This document shows, in pieces, positions 35,903 to 48,821 of a DNA stretch of 64,000 nucleotides. Position 1 is the first letter of the stretch. Each line of letters starts with the position of its first letter. The position numbers and the translations under genes are program-made. Origin of the DNA: Orientallactaga sibirica (taxonomy: Eukaryota > Chordata > Mammalia > Rodentia > Dipodidae); contig JAEOAD010000026.1 in the NCBI GenBank assembly GCA_036365145.1, positions 1,054,001 to 1,118,000 on the forward strand, read 5' to 3'. The notes under the pieces are model-generated. The model worked only from the letters and a program-made list of their open reading frames with translations. It did not search any database and had not been told where the DNA came from.

Positions 35903-36007
35903 ACTGATGTAGACCCTCAGCAACCACCAAAGCCAGAAGTGACAGTCACTAGCCCTCAAGAAAATGACGACAGTGAACAAAACAAGGACAGTGCCGTGGT
36001 GGCCTAA
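35903..36007 (+). CDS. DCDC2: DCDC2 last coding exon and stop
   Basis: Acceptor 'ttctccctccag' with AG at 35901-35902, then 34 codons and TAA at 36005-36007. The peptide begins TDVDPQQPPKPEVTVTSPQ and ends DSEQNKDSAVVA. The PQ-PP-PEV-TSP pattern and the AVA-type C-terminus match human DCDC2 from memory. The reading frame joins the preceding exon in phase 0, closing the gene. The 3' UTR follows on the same exon. Confidence 0.95.
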   Translation, partial: TDVDPQQPPKPEVTVTSPQENDDSEQNKDSAVVA

Positions 36008-37011
36008 GGGACACTCAAACAATGCAAGAAATGTCAGAAAAAGGAAAGGGTCTTTAGTACTTACTAACAAGGACTCGGCCTCTGCTACGCACGGTGCGAC
36101 AGCCCGCGCGCTGGGATGCGACCTGCTGAATTTTACACACAGACGCCTCTGGGAGGCTGAAGCCCCCTTTAGCAACAAGGGGGAACGGCCCACTTTGTGG
36201 CACATGATTTTAAAAGCCCTGTAGAGGAATTAAATAAGAGACCCAGAGGAGAATTCACAGGAAAATTCATGCTGAAAGACAGTCTGCTGTTTGTGTTTGT
36301 AAAGGAGAGGATAAAATCAGACTCCTTTGCCTGCTTTATTAACAGTCTTCGAGGTGAGATGACGAGACAAGAGCTCGTTCTAATGCGTGTCTGTAAGAAA
36401 GCGTAGAGCCTGCAAGAACTGGTAATAGGGAAATGTGCATGATTTTCTCAAAGACAGAAACTCCCCACTGAGCCAATGACAGCATAGCGTCAGAAGTCAT
36501 TGGGAGGTGGTCATAGATAGAAATGTTTCTGCAACTTGTTGACACCCCCTTCCTTCCTCCTGCGTCAAAACCCACCTTGAGTGAGCTGAAGAGATGAGGC
36601 AGGATGTTCACCTTGGCAGGACAAGACACTCATTCAGGGTGAGGGTGGCTGCCATTGTCAGATGTATTGCTTGCTGGTGGCTGTCCCCTCACACTCAGGC
36701 AGGAGTTAGGAACACCCGCTCTATGACTGAGCCTGGTGCACAGTGTGCAAGCCCTGGAAACCCTGTGGATCGAACTGGTCTAATCTAGTCATAACCTTCC
36801 CTCCTCCCTCAGGTCAATGCACTGCAAACATTACGAATCTTGATTAAGATTGAACTCGAGCCGGGCGTGGTGGTGCACGCCTTTAATCCCAGTGCTCGGG
36901 AGGCGGAGGTAGGAGGATCACTGAGAGTCAAGGCCACCCTGAGACTCACTCCATAGTGAATTCCAGGTCAGCCTGGGCTAGAGTGAGACCCTACCTCAAA
37001 AAAACCCAAAA

Positions 37012-37054
<43 letters not shown>

Positions 37055-38210
37055 GTAAATAAATAAATAAATAAAAATTGAATTCTTCTCAGGATTTTTT
37101 TTTTACAAGAAAATGCAATAGGAAGCAAAAAAAAAAAAAAAAAAAGTAGACCATAAAGAGTTTATTCCTGCCAGTTTCTTTGCTTTTTTGGTTTATTTCT
37201 ATAAGAGTTGTCACTTGATGGTTTGTTATGGGTGATATCAGAAAATATATTTCTTTTCCCCAGTTATATTTACCCTTTCGAGCAGATTCTTTTCTGTAAA
37301 TTTAGACTCTTTCTGATGGAACTTGGTGAGCACACTTAGTTGTTGTGTCGTACTTCCTGACACAATTTGTGGGCTGATGAAATCAACATGCTTTTTCACC
37401 TTGGGAGGCTTGCTGGTTAGCAGAAGGATGCCTCTTATCTTTAAATAGGGAAATCATATATTTTTCTCATATGAAAGAATATATTTTTAATTATATAGAA
37501 GTTGTAAGTTGGAAATTTTAACTGCTAGTGTTTTTGTAAGATTCATTATATATTGGGAGTTTAAAAGATTATTTACCCCTCCAGGTTTCATCACCGGCCA
37601 TTTGGAATCAAAAATAGTTGTTATGTATTCTAAAAGAATATAGAAAATGAATGCATTTTCCCCTCAAAGCTAGTTTAGGTTTTCCATAAACAGGAAGTAG
37701 GAACAGAGATTATAACGCGCAGTATTTGAGATTGTGGCCCAGGGCATTCATTCTACTTTGGAGGGTGAATTCTAAATGGGACACGGTGTAACACACGGCA
37801 TGCTATTTCGAAGGGCGAATTTTAAGTGGGACACAGTGTGTCACAGGGCATGCTAATCCGGAGGGTGAATTATAAACAGGACACCATGTGCGTCGTGCTT
37901 TCTATGTGTTGGCTGGCTTTTTACAAATGGGACAGCGTAGAGCATTGTACTGCTGATGGCCATTTCTTGTTGTTAGGGCAACAGAGCAGCAACTGGTGTT
38001 TTGATGTTGGGTCTGGGTTAATGATTGTAAATATCATAAAAATATAAGATTGAATATAAGAAAGTTTAACAAAGTCTCCAGGTGTTTCTTTCTCCTCCCC
38101 TTCAGTGAAGATGAATTTGGGGGTTTTCTTGTCAATACACCAATATGCCAATGCACCCATAAATTTAGGGCACCCCGGATTCTTGTCTTAGGAATTTAAA
38201 TAATTAAAAT
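36008..38210 (+). other. DCDC2: Probable DCDC2 3' UTR and immediate downstream region
   Basis: Largely unique AT-rich sequence interrupted by one sense B1 (36858-37075, with a long AAATA tail). The 3' end cannot be fixed: 'attaaa' hexamers occur at 36229 and 38203, and the AATAAA motifs at about 37010-37075 belong to the B1 tail. Bases 37742-37950 hold a short diverged tandem repeat. I extend the call this far only because unique sequence continues. Confidence 0.35.
37742..37897 (+). repeat. Three diverged tandem units of about 52 bp
   Basis: Units start near 37742, 37797 and 37847. They share 'ggcat', 'gagggtgaattctaa' (or a close variant) and 'gggacacggtgt'. A weak fourth unit may follow to 37950 ('acaaatgggacagcgtag'). 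It is not SINE sequence. Confidence 0.75.
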
Positions 38211-38267
38211 CCACAGACCAGAGGGTAAGGTTTGGAGAGACTTTATTAGATTAAGAGAAGGAAAGAG

Positions 38268-41135
38268 TCAGGCATGGCGGTGCACGCCTTTAATCCCAGC
38301 ACTCGGGAGGCAGAGGTAGGAGGATCACTGTGAGTTCAAGGCCACCCTGAGACTCCATAGTGAATTCCAGGTCAGCCTGAGTTAACGTGAGACCCTACCT
38401 TGAAAAACCAAAAAAATAAGACTAAAATTTTTTTTAAAAAAGAGAGAGAGAGACGGGCATGGTGGCTCATGCCTTTCATCCCAGCATTCGGGAGGCAGCA
38501 GTAGAAGGATCGCTGTGAGTTCAACCTTGGATCTGATACCCAGGAAGGACAGCCGAACAGGAGAGATGCACGTGCAAGTGAAGGCGCTGACCAGCAAGCC
38601 GCACGGGTAGCCAGGTGGGAGGAGGGAGCTCTTTCCTCTCAGGGCTTCCTTACAGAAAGCCCACCACTGAGAGGGCTGTCCACTCTGGGGGAAGGGCCCA
38701 CTCGGGAGAAAGGACTTCCTCCTTCAGTCGGGCCTCCAGGAAGCAACCTCAGAGGCCCAAGAACAATGCCTGTGGATTCCTAATCTGACCAAGTTGATGA
38801 CAGAATTTAACAATCATACCTATTTTGTTGGCTTTTTTGTTTTTCTCATCTTGAATCTTTTTTTTAAGTGTTTTTTTATTTTTGGAGAGAGACACAGAGA
38901 GAGAGAGAGAGAGACGGAGAGGGAGACAAATAGAGATGGGCGCGCCAGCAGTCTCTCACCTGCTGTGAACGAAATCCAGATGCGTGCGCCCCCTTGTGGT
39001 CAAGTGCGCCATTGCACCCTTGTGTCACTTTGCATCTGGCTAAACGTGGGACCTGGAGATTGGAACCGGGTTCTTAGGCTTAGGAGGCAGGCGCCTTAAC
39101 CCCTAAGCCATCTCTCCAGCCCTCATCTTGAATTTTTAATGTGCACAATAGTAATGGTGATTATGCATGCTATAAGTAGACTAAATGAATCTCAGCATTT
39201 CTATAGCATTTATTAGGTAGAGAATGCCATCTATAAGTAAAATGTGTGTTTTGTTCACGTTATGAGAGTGCAGGCGTTCACTTCCATATACGCTCCCATG
39301 TACTGAAGATGCACATGAACTGCACCTCTGAGTAAACAGACTGGCATTTGTATTGTTAACACGTGTTTGGACAGTTTATAGTTTAGGTTGTGTTGCTAGT
39401 ATTTCATATAGTAACACTTTCATAGAATTTCCTATGAACGCAACAGAAGCATTTTGATTCAGAAATTTAGCCCTTTAAAAAAATATCATGGCAGGGGCTG
39501 GAGAGATGGCTTAGAGGTTAAGGCACCTGCCTGCTAAGCCTAAGAACCCTGTTCCAATCTCCAGGTCCCACGTTTAGCCAGATGCAGTGACGCAAGGGCG
39601 CAATGCCACACTTGACCACAAGGGGGGCGCACGCATCTGGATTTCGTTCACAGCAGCTGAGAGACTGCTGGCGCACCCATCTCTGTCTCCCTCTCCCTCT
39701 CTGTCTATCTCTGTCTCTCTCCAAAAATATCATGGCCAGGCGTGGTGGCACACGCCTTTAACCCCAGCACTCGGGAGGCAGAGGTAGAAGAATCGCCATG
39801 AATTCGAGGCCACCCTGAGACTACAGCGTGAATTCCAGGTCAGCCTGAGCTAGAGTGAGACCCTGCCTCAAAAAGACCAATATAGGGCTGGAAAGATGGC
39901 TTAGTGGTTAAGGCGCCTGCCTCCTAAGCCTAAGAATGCCAGTTCCAATCTCCAGGTCCCACGTTTAGCCAGATGCAAAGTGATGCAAGGGCTCAATGGC
40001 ACACTTACCCACAAGGGGGCCACGGATCTGGATTTCGTTCGCAGTGGCTGACAGGCTGCTGGTGCACCCATCTTTATCTGTCTTCCTCTTCCTATCGCTC
40101 TGTGTCTCTCTCCAAAATAAAAATAAAATATAAAAAAATTAAAAGACTCTTTTAAAAAAGATATATATATATATATATAATGTATATAGCATAAATATTA
40201 AACCCCATTATGTAAAATTCCTTATAGCTTCATATACATGTTGTTTATTTGATCAAAACGTTCAGGTAAGGCTGGACAGAAGGCTTGGTGGTTAAAAGTG
40301 CTTGTTTGCAAAGCCTGACAGCCTGGATTTGATTCCTAGCACCCCCATAAAGCCAGGCACGCCAAGTGGCGCATGCATGCATCTGGAGTTCATTTGCAGA
40401 GGCTAGAGGCCCTGGTGCACCCATTCTTTCTCCCTCTATCTCTCTGCTTGCGAGTAAGTAAACAAAAATATAAAAATAAAACATAAAAAACCCTTTTCCT
40501 GAGCATTGGTGCTGTTTCCTTTTCGTCTGGTTCTGCTCTCTGCACTCATCAGTACTATCCCCTTCTGCCCCTGTGTTCTCCCTTCCAGCCGAATGCCTCA
40601 CTAATTAGCTTTTGGCTTCTTTCATTTCCAACATATGCTTTTTAGGCTTTTAATTTTTCAGCATGTTTCACACTAACTATAACAACAAGCTTTGATATAA
40701 AATATTGGAACTGTAGACAGTTTTTTTGTGTGTGTGTGATCCCCCCCCCGTTTCTTTTTTTATTTTTTATTTATTTTTGGAGAGAGAGACAGAGAGGGAG
40801 AGGGAGACAGAGAATGGGCACGTCAGCAGCCTCTCAGCTGCTGTGAACGAAATCCAGATGCATGCGCCCCCTTGTGGTCAAGTGCGGCATTGTGCCCTTG
40901 CATCACTTTGTATCTGGCTAAACGTGGGACCTGGAGATTGGAACTGCTGGAGATTGGAACCGGCGTTCTTAGGCCTTTTTGTTGTTGTTGTTGTTTTTTG
41001 AGGTAGGGTTTCACTCTAGCTCAGGCTGACCTGGAATTCACTACGTAGTCTCAGGGTGGCCTCCAACTCATGGCGATCCTCCTACCTCTGCCTCCCAAGT
41101 GCTGGAATTAAAGGCGTGCGCCACCACGCCCAGCT
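38268..41135. mobile_element. Intergenic SINE cluster
   Basis: Sense B1 38268-38425; 5' part of a sense B1 38450-38525; unique 38526-38864; antisense long-form DIP 38865-39122; unique 39123-39494; sense long-form DIP 39495-39725; sense B1 39733-39880; sense long-form DIP 39885-40140; (AT)n 40161-40178; sense DIP 40268-40490; antisense long-form DIP 40753-40975, cut short by an antisense B1 40976-41135. Confidence 0.83.
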
Positions 41136-41640
41136 TCCCCCCATTTCTTCTTGGATGCACAGGTCCACAGTGGGTCTCAGGGTGTGTTACCCCTCCCAGG
41201 ATCCATTTTGATTGACTGGTTCTCCATGTGCTAACTGATGAAAGTGCCCTCAGTCAGATGGACGCTATCATGACCAGTAAGGTCTATTCTTGTATTATTG
41301 GCTTGCAGCCAATGGCTGATGGACATATGAGGCAAAGATGTCAGCTCCTTGCCTCCCAGTGGAATGGACTGGGGAGCAGTTTCCAGTCCAGAGCTCCTAT
41401 TCGCTCAGGCTGAATCTTTTCCAGTTGGGTCATTCATATCCTAGCTTAGCCTTGCCCACTGCCGTCTTCTTCTCTCATGCCTCCTTTGAAGGCTGAACCG
41501 AATCTGGTTTTGCTTGTTTTTGTTGGACTGGAGGTTGAACCAGGATATGTTAGACAAGTGTTTTTCTACTGAGCTACTTCCCCAACCAACCCCTTCACTT
41601 CTTTCTTGATGCCTGTCATTGATTAAAAAAATATAATCAT
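41136..41640. other. Intergenic, mostly unique, possible L1-type remnant
   Basis: No gene is recognised. 'gggtctcagggtgtgttacc' and neighbouring phrases could be an eroded L1 3' region, but this is weak. Confidence 0.3.
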
Positions 41641-43288
41641 GGGCTGGAGTGATGGCTTAGCGGTTAAAGCATTTGCCTGCAAAGCCAAAGCTTCCAGGTT
41701 CAATTCCCCAGGACCCATGTAAGCCAGATGCACAAGGTGGCACATGTGTTTGGAGTTCATTTACAATGGTTGAAAGCCTTGGCATGCCCATTCTCTCTCT
41801 CTCATAAATAAAATAAAATAAATATTCGGGCTGAAGAGATAGCTTAGCAGTTAAGGTTCTTGCCTGTGAAGCTTAAGGACCCATGTTCGATCTCTCTCTA
41901 GAGCCCACGTAAGCCAGATGCACAAAGGTGAGGCAAGCACAAGGTCACATATGCCCACTAGGTGATGTATGCATCTGCAGTTCAATTCAGCGGCTGAGGC
42001 CTTGGTGGGCCAATTTTCTCTCTTGCTCTGTCTCTCTTTCTCTAAAAAAATTTTAAAAAATAAATTGGTTTATATTTTATTTATTTATTTATTTGAGAGA
42101 AAGAGGGAGAGAGAGAGAGAAGGGGAGAGAGAGAGAGAGAGAGAGAATGGGCATGCCAGGGCCTCCAGATACTGCAAACGAACTCCAGACACATGTGCCC
42201 CCTTGTGCATCTGGCTTACATGGGTCCTGGAGAATCGAACCGGGATCCTTTGGTTTTGCAGGCAGATGCCTTAACCGCTAAGCCATCTCTCCAGCCCTAA
42301 AAATTTTTTTAATCAAAAAAAATTTTTTAAAGTGAGAGTAGCACTAATCCACAGGCATAAATATTTAGAGGGTAATTTGATGCGTATAGCAAGTTCATCT
42401 AGCCAAACAACATGAGCATCTTTGCTTCTAGGACCTAGGGCTGTAAGCCTTTGACGAGGGTTTAGTACTACACATGAACTCCCTCCTGTGGAGCAGGCCT
42501 CAACAGCAATCCACGAAGTTGGTCACCCCCAGGAAGGTCATGCCACCATTGCACCAGGGGGCACATCTTGTCTGACTGGTAAGCGGTGTAGCTCTCAGGG
42601 ACCACTCCTGGGTAAGATTCTTGACTTTTCTCCCCCAGCAATTATTAAGTACTACATTCGAATGCTTCTGATCTAACCAGAAAACAAAGAATAGAACCCA
42701 AATATAAGAATGGGGAGCCGGGCGTGGTGGCGCACGCCTTTAATACCAGCACTCGGGAGGCAGAGGTAGGAGGATCACTGTGAGTTCGAGGCCACCCTGG
42801 GACTACATAGTGAATTTCCAGGTCAGCCTGGGCCAGAGTGAGACCCTGCCTCGAAAAACCAAAAAAAAAAAAAAAAAGTGGATTTTATTCATTTGCAAAA
42901 AGAGAGAGTGAGAGATAAAGAGAATGGGTGTGCCATGTCTTGAGGCTGCAGACAAACTCCAGATGCATGTGCCACCTCGTGCATTTAGCTTTACGTGGGT
43001 ACCAGGGAATTGAACCCCGGGGACCATCAGGCTTTCCCCGCAAGCACCTTTAACTGCTGAACCATGTCTCCAGCCCTGGACTGTGAATTTTTTTGAACTC
43101 CCGTTGCAGGTTCAAGCACTTCTTTTTTTTTTTTTTTTTTTTTGGTTTTCCGAGGTAGGGTCTCACTCTGGTCCAGGCTGTCCTGGAATTAACTATGTAG
43201 TCTCAAGGTGGCCTCGAACTCTCGGCGATCCTCCTACCTCTGCCTCCCGAGTGCTGGGATTAAAGGCGTGTGCCACCATGCCCGGCAG
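41641..43288. mobile_element. Intergenic SINE cluster with a young B1
   Basis: Sense DIP 41641-41825 and 41827-42065; antisense DIP 42066-42298; possible L1 3' remnant 42350-42690 ('ttggtcacccccaggaagg', 'gccaccattgcaccagg'); sense B1 42716-42880; antisense DIP 42880-43077; antisense B1 about 43115-43288, whose flanks are a perfect 17-bp duplication 'aggttcaagcacttctt' (about 43108 and 43288). Confidence 0.82.
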
Positions 43289-43304
43289 GTTCAAGCACTT
43301 CTTG

Positions 43305-44359
43305 CACATGCAGAGTGGTAGTGAGAGAATGATCAGTAATTTCTGCTCTCTTCAGGCAGCCTCCTCAGAGGAGATTAAACACTGCAACTTGAATGAAGGG
43401 TTGGGACGAAGCAGGTGGGGTTGTAGTTTAGAAATGGAAACAATATCGTGGGCCAAGTGGGAGCAAGGAAAGGGGGCTGAGGTTCAAGTCCACGGACTCT
43501 GATGTTGGTCTGTAGGAAGCAAAGCGGGCTGCTCATAAAGCCGGGGCTCCTCCTTGGTACCTGGTTGCCCTGCCTCCCTGGTCAAGTCCGTCCGTAGAAG
43601 GAGGACACTGAACGTGGCGTGAACCTCATGCCACCTCCCTGTTGAACGTGGACACCCTTCTGCGTGTCACCAAAAGCGGGTGGGTCTAAATTAACCCCCA
43701 CACTTGGTGATGTATTGTGCCCTCATGTGGCAACGGGAAGATCTGGGTGGTGCACAAATACCAGTCTTGGAAGTGAAAAAAAAAAAAAAACAAAAAAAAA
43801 ACCCAGAGTCTATTTTAGGTCTTCTCTGGGGTAAGCAGCTGGCTGGAGATTACGTTATTCTGAAAATAACTAACAAGACATTTTAATGAGCTGATAAATC
43901 GTTCTCACTGAACGGACGTGGAGAAATGTTAAATGTCACTCTTTGGCCTTAATTAAACTTGATGTTGAAAAGGTCAGTGCCCCGTGTGGTAGGTTCCAAA
44001 TCACTTCACCGTTTGCCAGTTAACGCTGACCTCGGAGGTGAAAGAAAATGGTCCCAGGCAGATGGGAGACACCTGTCTCCAGCAGAGCCACAAATAGGTG
44101 CATTTCAAACAGGCCAGTCCCATACACTATTTCCACCCCCCACTCCCCCTTGTTTTTTTTTTTTTTTGTTTTTTTTTTTCTCTTTACCTTGCAGAGCCCC
44201 GTGACAGAGAGCAAGTGTTTAATCTGGGAAATCCCCCATTGGATATAATGCAGTCGTCCTCATTCTTTCTGGAATGATCACGTGCCCAGGAGGGGAAGTC
44301 TTTTGGCCATACTGCTTGGGCTTCCATGTTGCTGTGCTCACTTTCTTTTTCTTTTTTTT
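43305..44359. other. Intergenic, mostly unique; no gene seen
   Basis: A-rich stretches occur at about 43777-43801 and T-runs at 44153-44180. No exon-like frame was recognised; the frame at 43083-43502 is mostly a translated B1. Confidence 0.5.
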
Positions 44360-47300
44360 TAAAACACTTTTTTATATATTTTATGTATTTATTTGAGAGA
44401 GGCAGAGAGAGAGAGAATGGGCGCGCCAGGACCTCCAGCCACTGCAAACGAACTCCAGATGTATGCACTCCTTGTGCACCTGGCTTATGTGGGTCCTAGA
44501 GAGTCGAACTGGGATCCTTTGGCTTTGCAGGCAAACGCCTTAACTGCTAAGCTATCTCTCCAGCCCCGTGCTCTGCTCACTTTCTGGCTGTCTGAACTTG
44601 AGGATATTACTTGGGAAAATTATCTGTAAAATAAAGTTAACAGTAGTAGTTGCTCTTAGAAAAATTTCAAGACTGGGTCTTGCTGTGTAGCCAGGTTGGC
44701 CTTGAACTAATCCACTATCCTCTTGCTTCAGTCTCTCTCTCTTGGTCTCACTCAAGCCCAGGCTGGCCTGGAATTCACTATGTAGTCTCAGGTTGGCCTT
44801 GAACTCATGGTGATCCTCTTACCTCTGCCTCTGAGTGCTGGGAGCACTGGCACGAATTATGCTAACTACATTTTTGTCACATTCTCTGGCAATGAGAAAA
44901 TTCTCCATATGTCTTTTCTATTTTGATTATTTTCTCTGCATTGTTCTATATCTGAGATCCAGATCTTTCTGCCATACTCAGAAAGACATGAACTACACAC
45001 ATACAAAAAAATTTTTTAATTATGATTATAGATGATCCACATTTTTTTCTTTTCTAAACCAAATAGAAAATTTTCCCAGAGGCAAGACGTAGGCATGACA
45101 TTTGTCAGAGGTCACATGCTGAGACTTCCCCCAACATTTCCTGCTGTCATTTTTCAATTCTAGAAGGCAAAGACAGCCAGTGGGGACACAATTCCTCTGG
45201 ACTTGATTCTGAAGCCTGGCACGAGGTTGAGTCAGAACCTGGAATCGGGGCAGACGCAGTTTAAGGGTTGGGACAAGATATCATCTCCCCTCTGTCGCCC
45301 GTGTTCACTTCTGGCTCCCTGATGGCTGCCCCTTGTGTCCTTCAGTTTTTCTCTGCGATTCTGGCCTGTTCTTGGCCTTTTGTAGAAAATCTCCCCTCCC
45401 TGCGTCCTTGCTCACACTTCTCCCAGGAATGACCCCGGTACCCACCTCTAGGGGGCACCTTTGGCATTGGAGTCACAGTCAAGGCGCCTTCTTGTGGAGT
45501 GTCCTTGTAGTCCATGATGCTCTTCCAGGGCTGGGGTTCTGTGGGTCCGCACAAGATCCTGTCTTTTTTTTGTTGTTGTTTGTTGGTTTTTCGAGGTAGG
45601 GCCTCACTCTAGCCCAGGATGACCTGGAATTCACTCTGTATTCTCAGGGTGGCCTCAAACTCACAGCGATCCTCCTACCTCTGCCTCCCAAGTGCTGGGA
45701 TTAAAGACATGAGCTACCACGCCTAGCTTTTCCAAATATATTTTACTTATTTATTTGAGAGAGAGAGAGAGAGAGAGAGAGAAATAGGCACACCAGGACC
45801 TTCAGCTGCTGCAAACGAACTCCAGAGGCGTGCTCCCACTTGTGCATCTGGCTTATGTGGGTCCTGGAGAGTCGAACCGGGATCCTTTAGCTTTGCAGGC
45901 AAACGTCTTAACTGCTAAGCCATCTCTCCAGCCCAAGATTCTTGTCTTTTGTCTCTCTCCCCAACTCCTTTCCACAAAACAAACGAAACCCTCAAAGCCA
46001 ATTCCCATTCAGCCAGGATCACTAGGTCAAGTCCCCCTCATATAGTTCAATGCCCAGACGAAACATCACTTCCTCGGAGGCCTTCCCCCAGCCTTAAGCA
46101 ACAACACATCCTTTGAGGATCCCCCAATGTGTGGATTCTCTCCCATTTTCGACGTCACACACAGCTGCAATCAAAGTCTCTGTGAGACCCACGGTGAGGT
46201 GGGATGGGCCTGGGACTGGACTTGGCCATGGCTATAATCCCAGCCCTGCTCTCTCCAGATCTCCCCAGCCACACCGAAGCTGTCTTATCACTTTCCCCAC
46301 TGCTGTGACAAAACACCTGACAAGAAGCAGCGTAATGGAGGAAGGGGTTGTTTTAGCTTCCAGTTCAAGGGAGGGGACACTGTGCCCTGCAGTGTGGCAC
46401 GGTGCCAGGAGCATGTGGCAGCTGCACAGTCAGCGAGGAGAGAACCGTGAAGGAATGCTTCTGCCCAGCTTGCTTTCCCCTTTGCATTTTGTCTGGCTCT
46501 CTAGCTACTCCCGTCAGAGATGTGACCCGCAGGTGATTTCTAGATTAAATTGACAACTGAGATTAACCATCACTCACTTCCTGTTTGAAATCCTTCTGGT
46601 GACTTCTACCATTACTGTCAATCATAGGGTTATTATTTATTGGTTTGTTAACTGAGGTATTGATTGACTCCCTACAATGAAAGTTGAGTGTTTAATTTAC
46701 TTCCCTACGTCTAGTTTTTGTTTATTTTTAGGTAAACCCAACAGCCTGACTTTGTTTTTATGAGAGAGAAAGAGAGAGAAATGGTACACCAGAGCCTCCA
46801 GCCACTGTAATCAAACTCCAGATGCGTGCGCCACCTAGTGTGCATGTGTGACCTTGCGCACTTGCATCACCTTGTGCGTCTGGCTTACGTGGGATCTGGA
46901 GAGTTGAACATGAGTCTTCAGGCTTGGCAGGCAAGTGCTGTGACCACTCAGCCATCTCTCCAGCCCCCTACATCTAATTTTTTTTTTTTTTTTTTTAGTT
47001 TTTCGAGGTGGGGTCTCATTCTAGCTCAGGCTAACCTGGAATTCACTATGTAGTCTCAGGGTGATCTCGAACTCACAGTGATCCTCCTACCTCTGCCTCC
47101 TGAGTGCTGGGATTAAAGGCGTGCGCCACCACGCCTGACCTCCTATATCTATTTAAAAAATATTTTATTTATTCATTTGACAGAGAGGCAGAGAAAGGAG
47201 ATATGGGCATTGCCAGAGCCTCCTGGCACTGCAAATGAACTCCAGACACATGTACCACTTTGTACATCTGGCTGTATGTGAGTACCAGGGAATCCAACCC

Positions 47301-47365
47301 CGGTCCTTAGGCTTTGCAGACAAGCGCCTTAACCCCTGGGACACTCTTAACCACTCCCCAGTCCC
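44360..47365. mobile_element. Intergenic SINE and URR1-like cluster
   Basis: Antisense DIP 44360-44567; two overlapping antisense B1 remnants 44670-44843; unique 44844-45566; antisense B1 45567-45728; antisense DIP 45730-45935; unique 45936-46282; URR1-like copy 3 of 5 at 46283-46567 ('ctgctgtgacaaaacacctg', ending 'gattaaccatcac'); antisense long-form DIP 46755-46966; antisense B1 46977-47142; antisense DIP 47150-47365. Confidence 0.78.
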
Positions 47366-48614
47366 GAGGCTTGTTTTACTTTTTACTGCCTTTTCACTGC
47401 TTCACACAGTGTGTTTGTCTTCGGCATTTCTCTCCTACTTTTCATTTGTTTCAGTGAGGGTTGGGGTACTTTGGAATGTGCTACTTTAAGTGTATGGCTC
47501 CATCAACTCAGGTGTTTATTCAAAGTGAGCTTGAGACGTGAGCCCCTAGCAGGCAACTCCCTGCTGCGTTGGGGGGGGGGCAAGCTGTGTCACTGCAGAC
47601 AGATTCTACAGTCCAGCCCTACAGTGTGTTTGGTGGTTGTGTGTGGGGAGGGGGGGACCTTCATTCCAGCCCAAAGGTGTGCAGAGAGCAGCTTTGAGCT
47701 CTGGCTGACGGTGCTTGCTGGTGTTGGCATTTGCTGGCTGCAGTCGTGTGTCTCTCTGCTTGGATCTATGGAAAAAAGCTGCTTCTTCCACCACGGATGG
47801 AACATCCCTTGGATCTGTAAGCCTGAAACCATCCCTTCCTCCTATGAGCTGGGTCTGCTTGGGTGTCTGTCCCAGCAGCGTGAAGCTGACGACAACAAGG
47901 ATATTTTACTTTCTAGGAAATGCTTTCAATGCTGTTCCTTCCCCTTCCCCCCTTGATGTTCATTCTGATGGCATTCTATTTTTATCTCATTCACATAATT
48001 TCTTCCTGTGGGCTAATTACATTTGTTCAGTTCTCCTGTGATTTCGGCAGTCTTTGTTTCCTGGGGAGTTTATTATTCCTTCTCTTGTCTCTCCCAGGAC
48101 GCTGGCTTTCTTCAGGTGTCTGAGGACACCGCTGTGGCTGGCTTTCTTACTTGAAGATGAGAGTGTCAGCTCAGCTCTGGGTCAGCAGGCCCAGCTCTCC
48201 CGGCTTCTCTTACTGGAACGGGAAGTGTGAGGGAGAGCCCTGTGCGTGTGGTGAGGATGCTGGGTTTAGATACGGTAGTGGACGGCGGCCCTTCCCCTGC
48301 GCTGTGTTGAGGCGAGCTGTCATCTAGCACCCACATCCATCACGCACTCATTCTTAGTCCTTTCCAGAAGCCTCTGCTGTGTTGCCTAGGTGCTTCCGGG
48401 GGTTCACAGAGCATCTGGCTTACGTCGCTGGCTGTGTGTGCGCAGATGTGGTGTCAGAACTTCCTTGCTGGGCTGTAGTCCTCTAATCCTGCTTATGGTC
48501 TGGCAGGGTGCTGGCCAGCACCCACTCCAGCACAACCTGGTGAAACAGGCAAGGCAGGGTGTGCAGAATCATCCTTTCGGGCCCAGCTCCTACTTATCCC
48601 TCTTTTTTGTTTGT
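47366..48614. other. Intergenic, about 1.25 kb without recognised SINEs
   Basis: The longest frame is 181 codons (47411-47956), but it has no domain I recognise and no conserved start or splice context, and overlapping frames are open on the other strand. A G-run is at 47571-47580. The sequence may be an old LTR or other repeat; I cannot name it. Confidence 0.4.
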
Positions 48615-48778
48615 TTGTTTATTTTTCTATGGTAGGGTCTCACTGCAGCCCAGCCTGACCAGGAATTCACTATGTAGTCTCAGGGTAGCCTCGAACTCAT
48701 GGTGATCCTCCTACCTCTGCCTCCCTAGTGCTGAAATTAAAGGCGTGCGCCACCACCAGGCCCGGCTTATCTATCTTT

Positions 48779-48821
<43 letters not shown>

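Noticed and set aside
36858..37075. AATAAA motifs as the DCDC2 polyadenylation signal
   Set aside because: They are the repetitive tail of a B1 insertion; use as a signal is possible but cannot be inferred.
47411..47956. A 181-codon frame in an otherwise SINE-free intergenic stretch
   Set aside because: No recognisable domain, no splice or start context, and frames on the other strand overlap it; likely a chance frame or old repeat.
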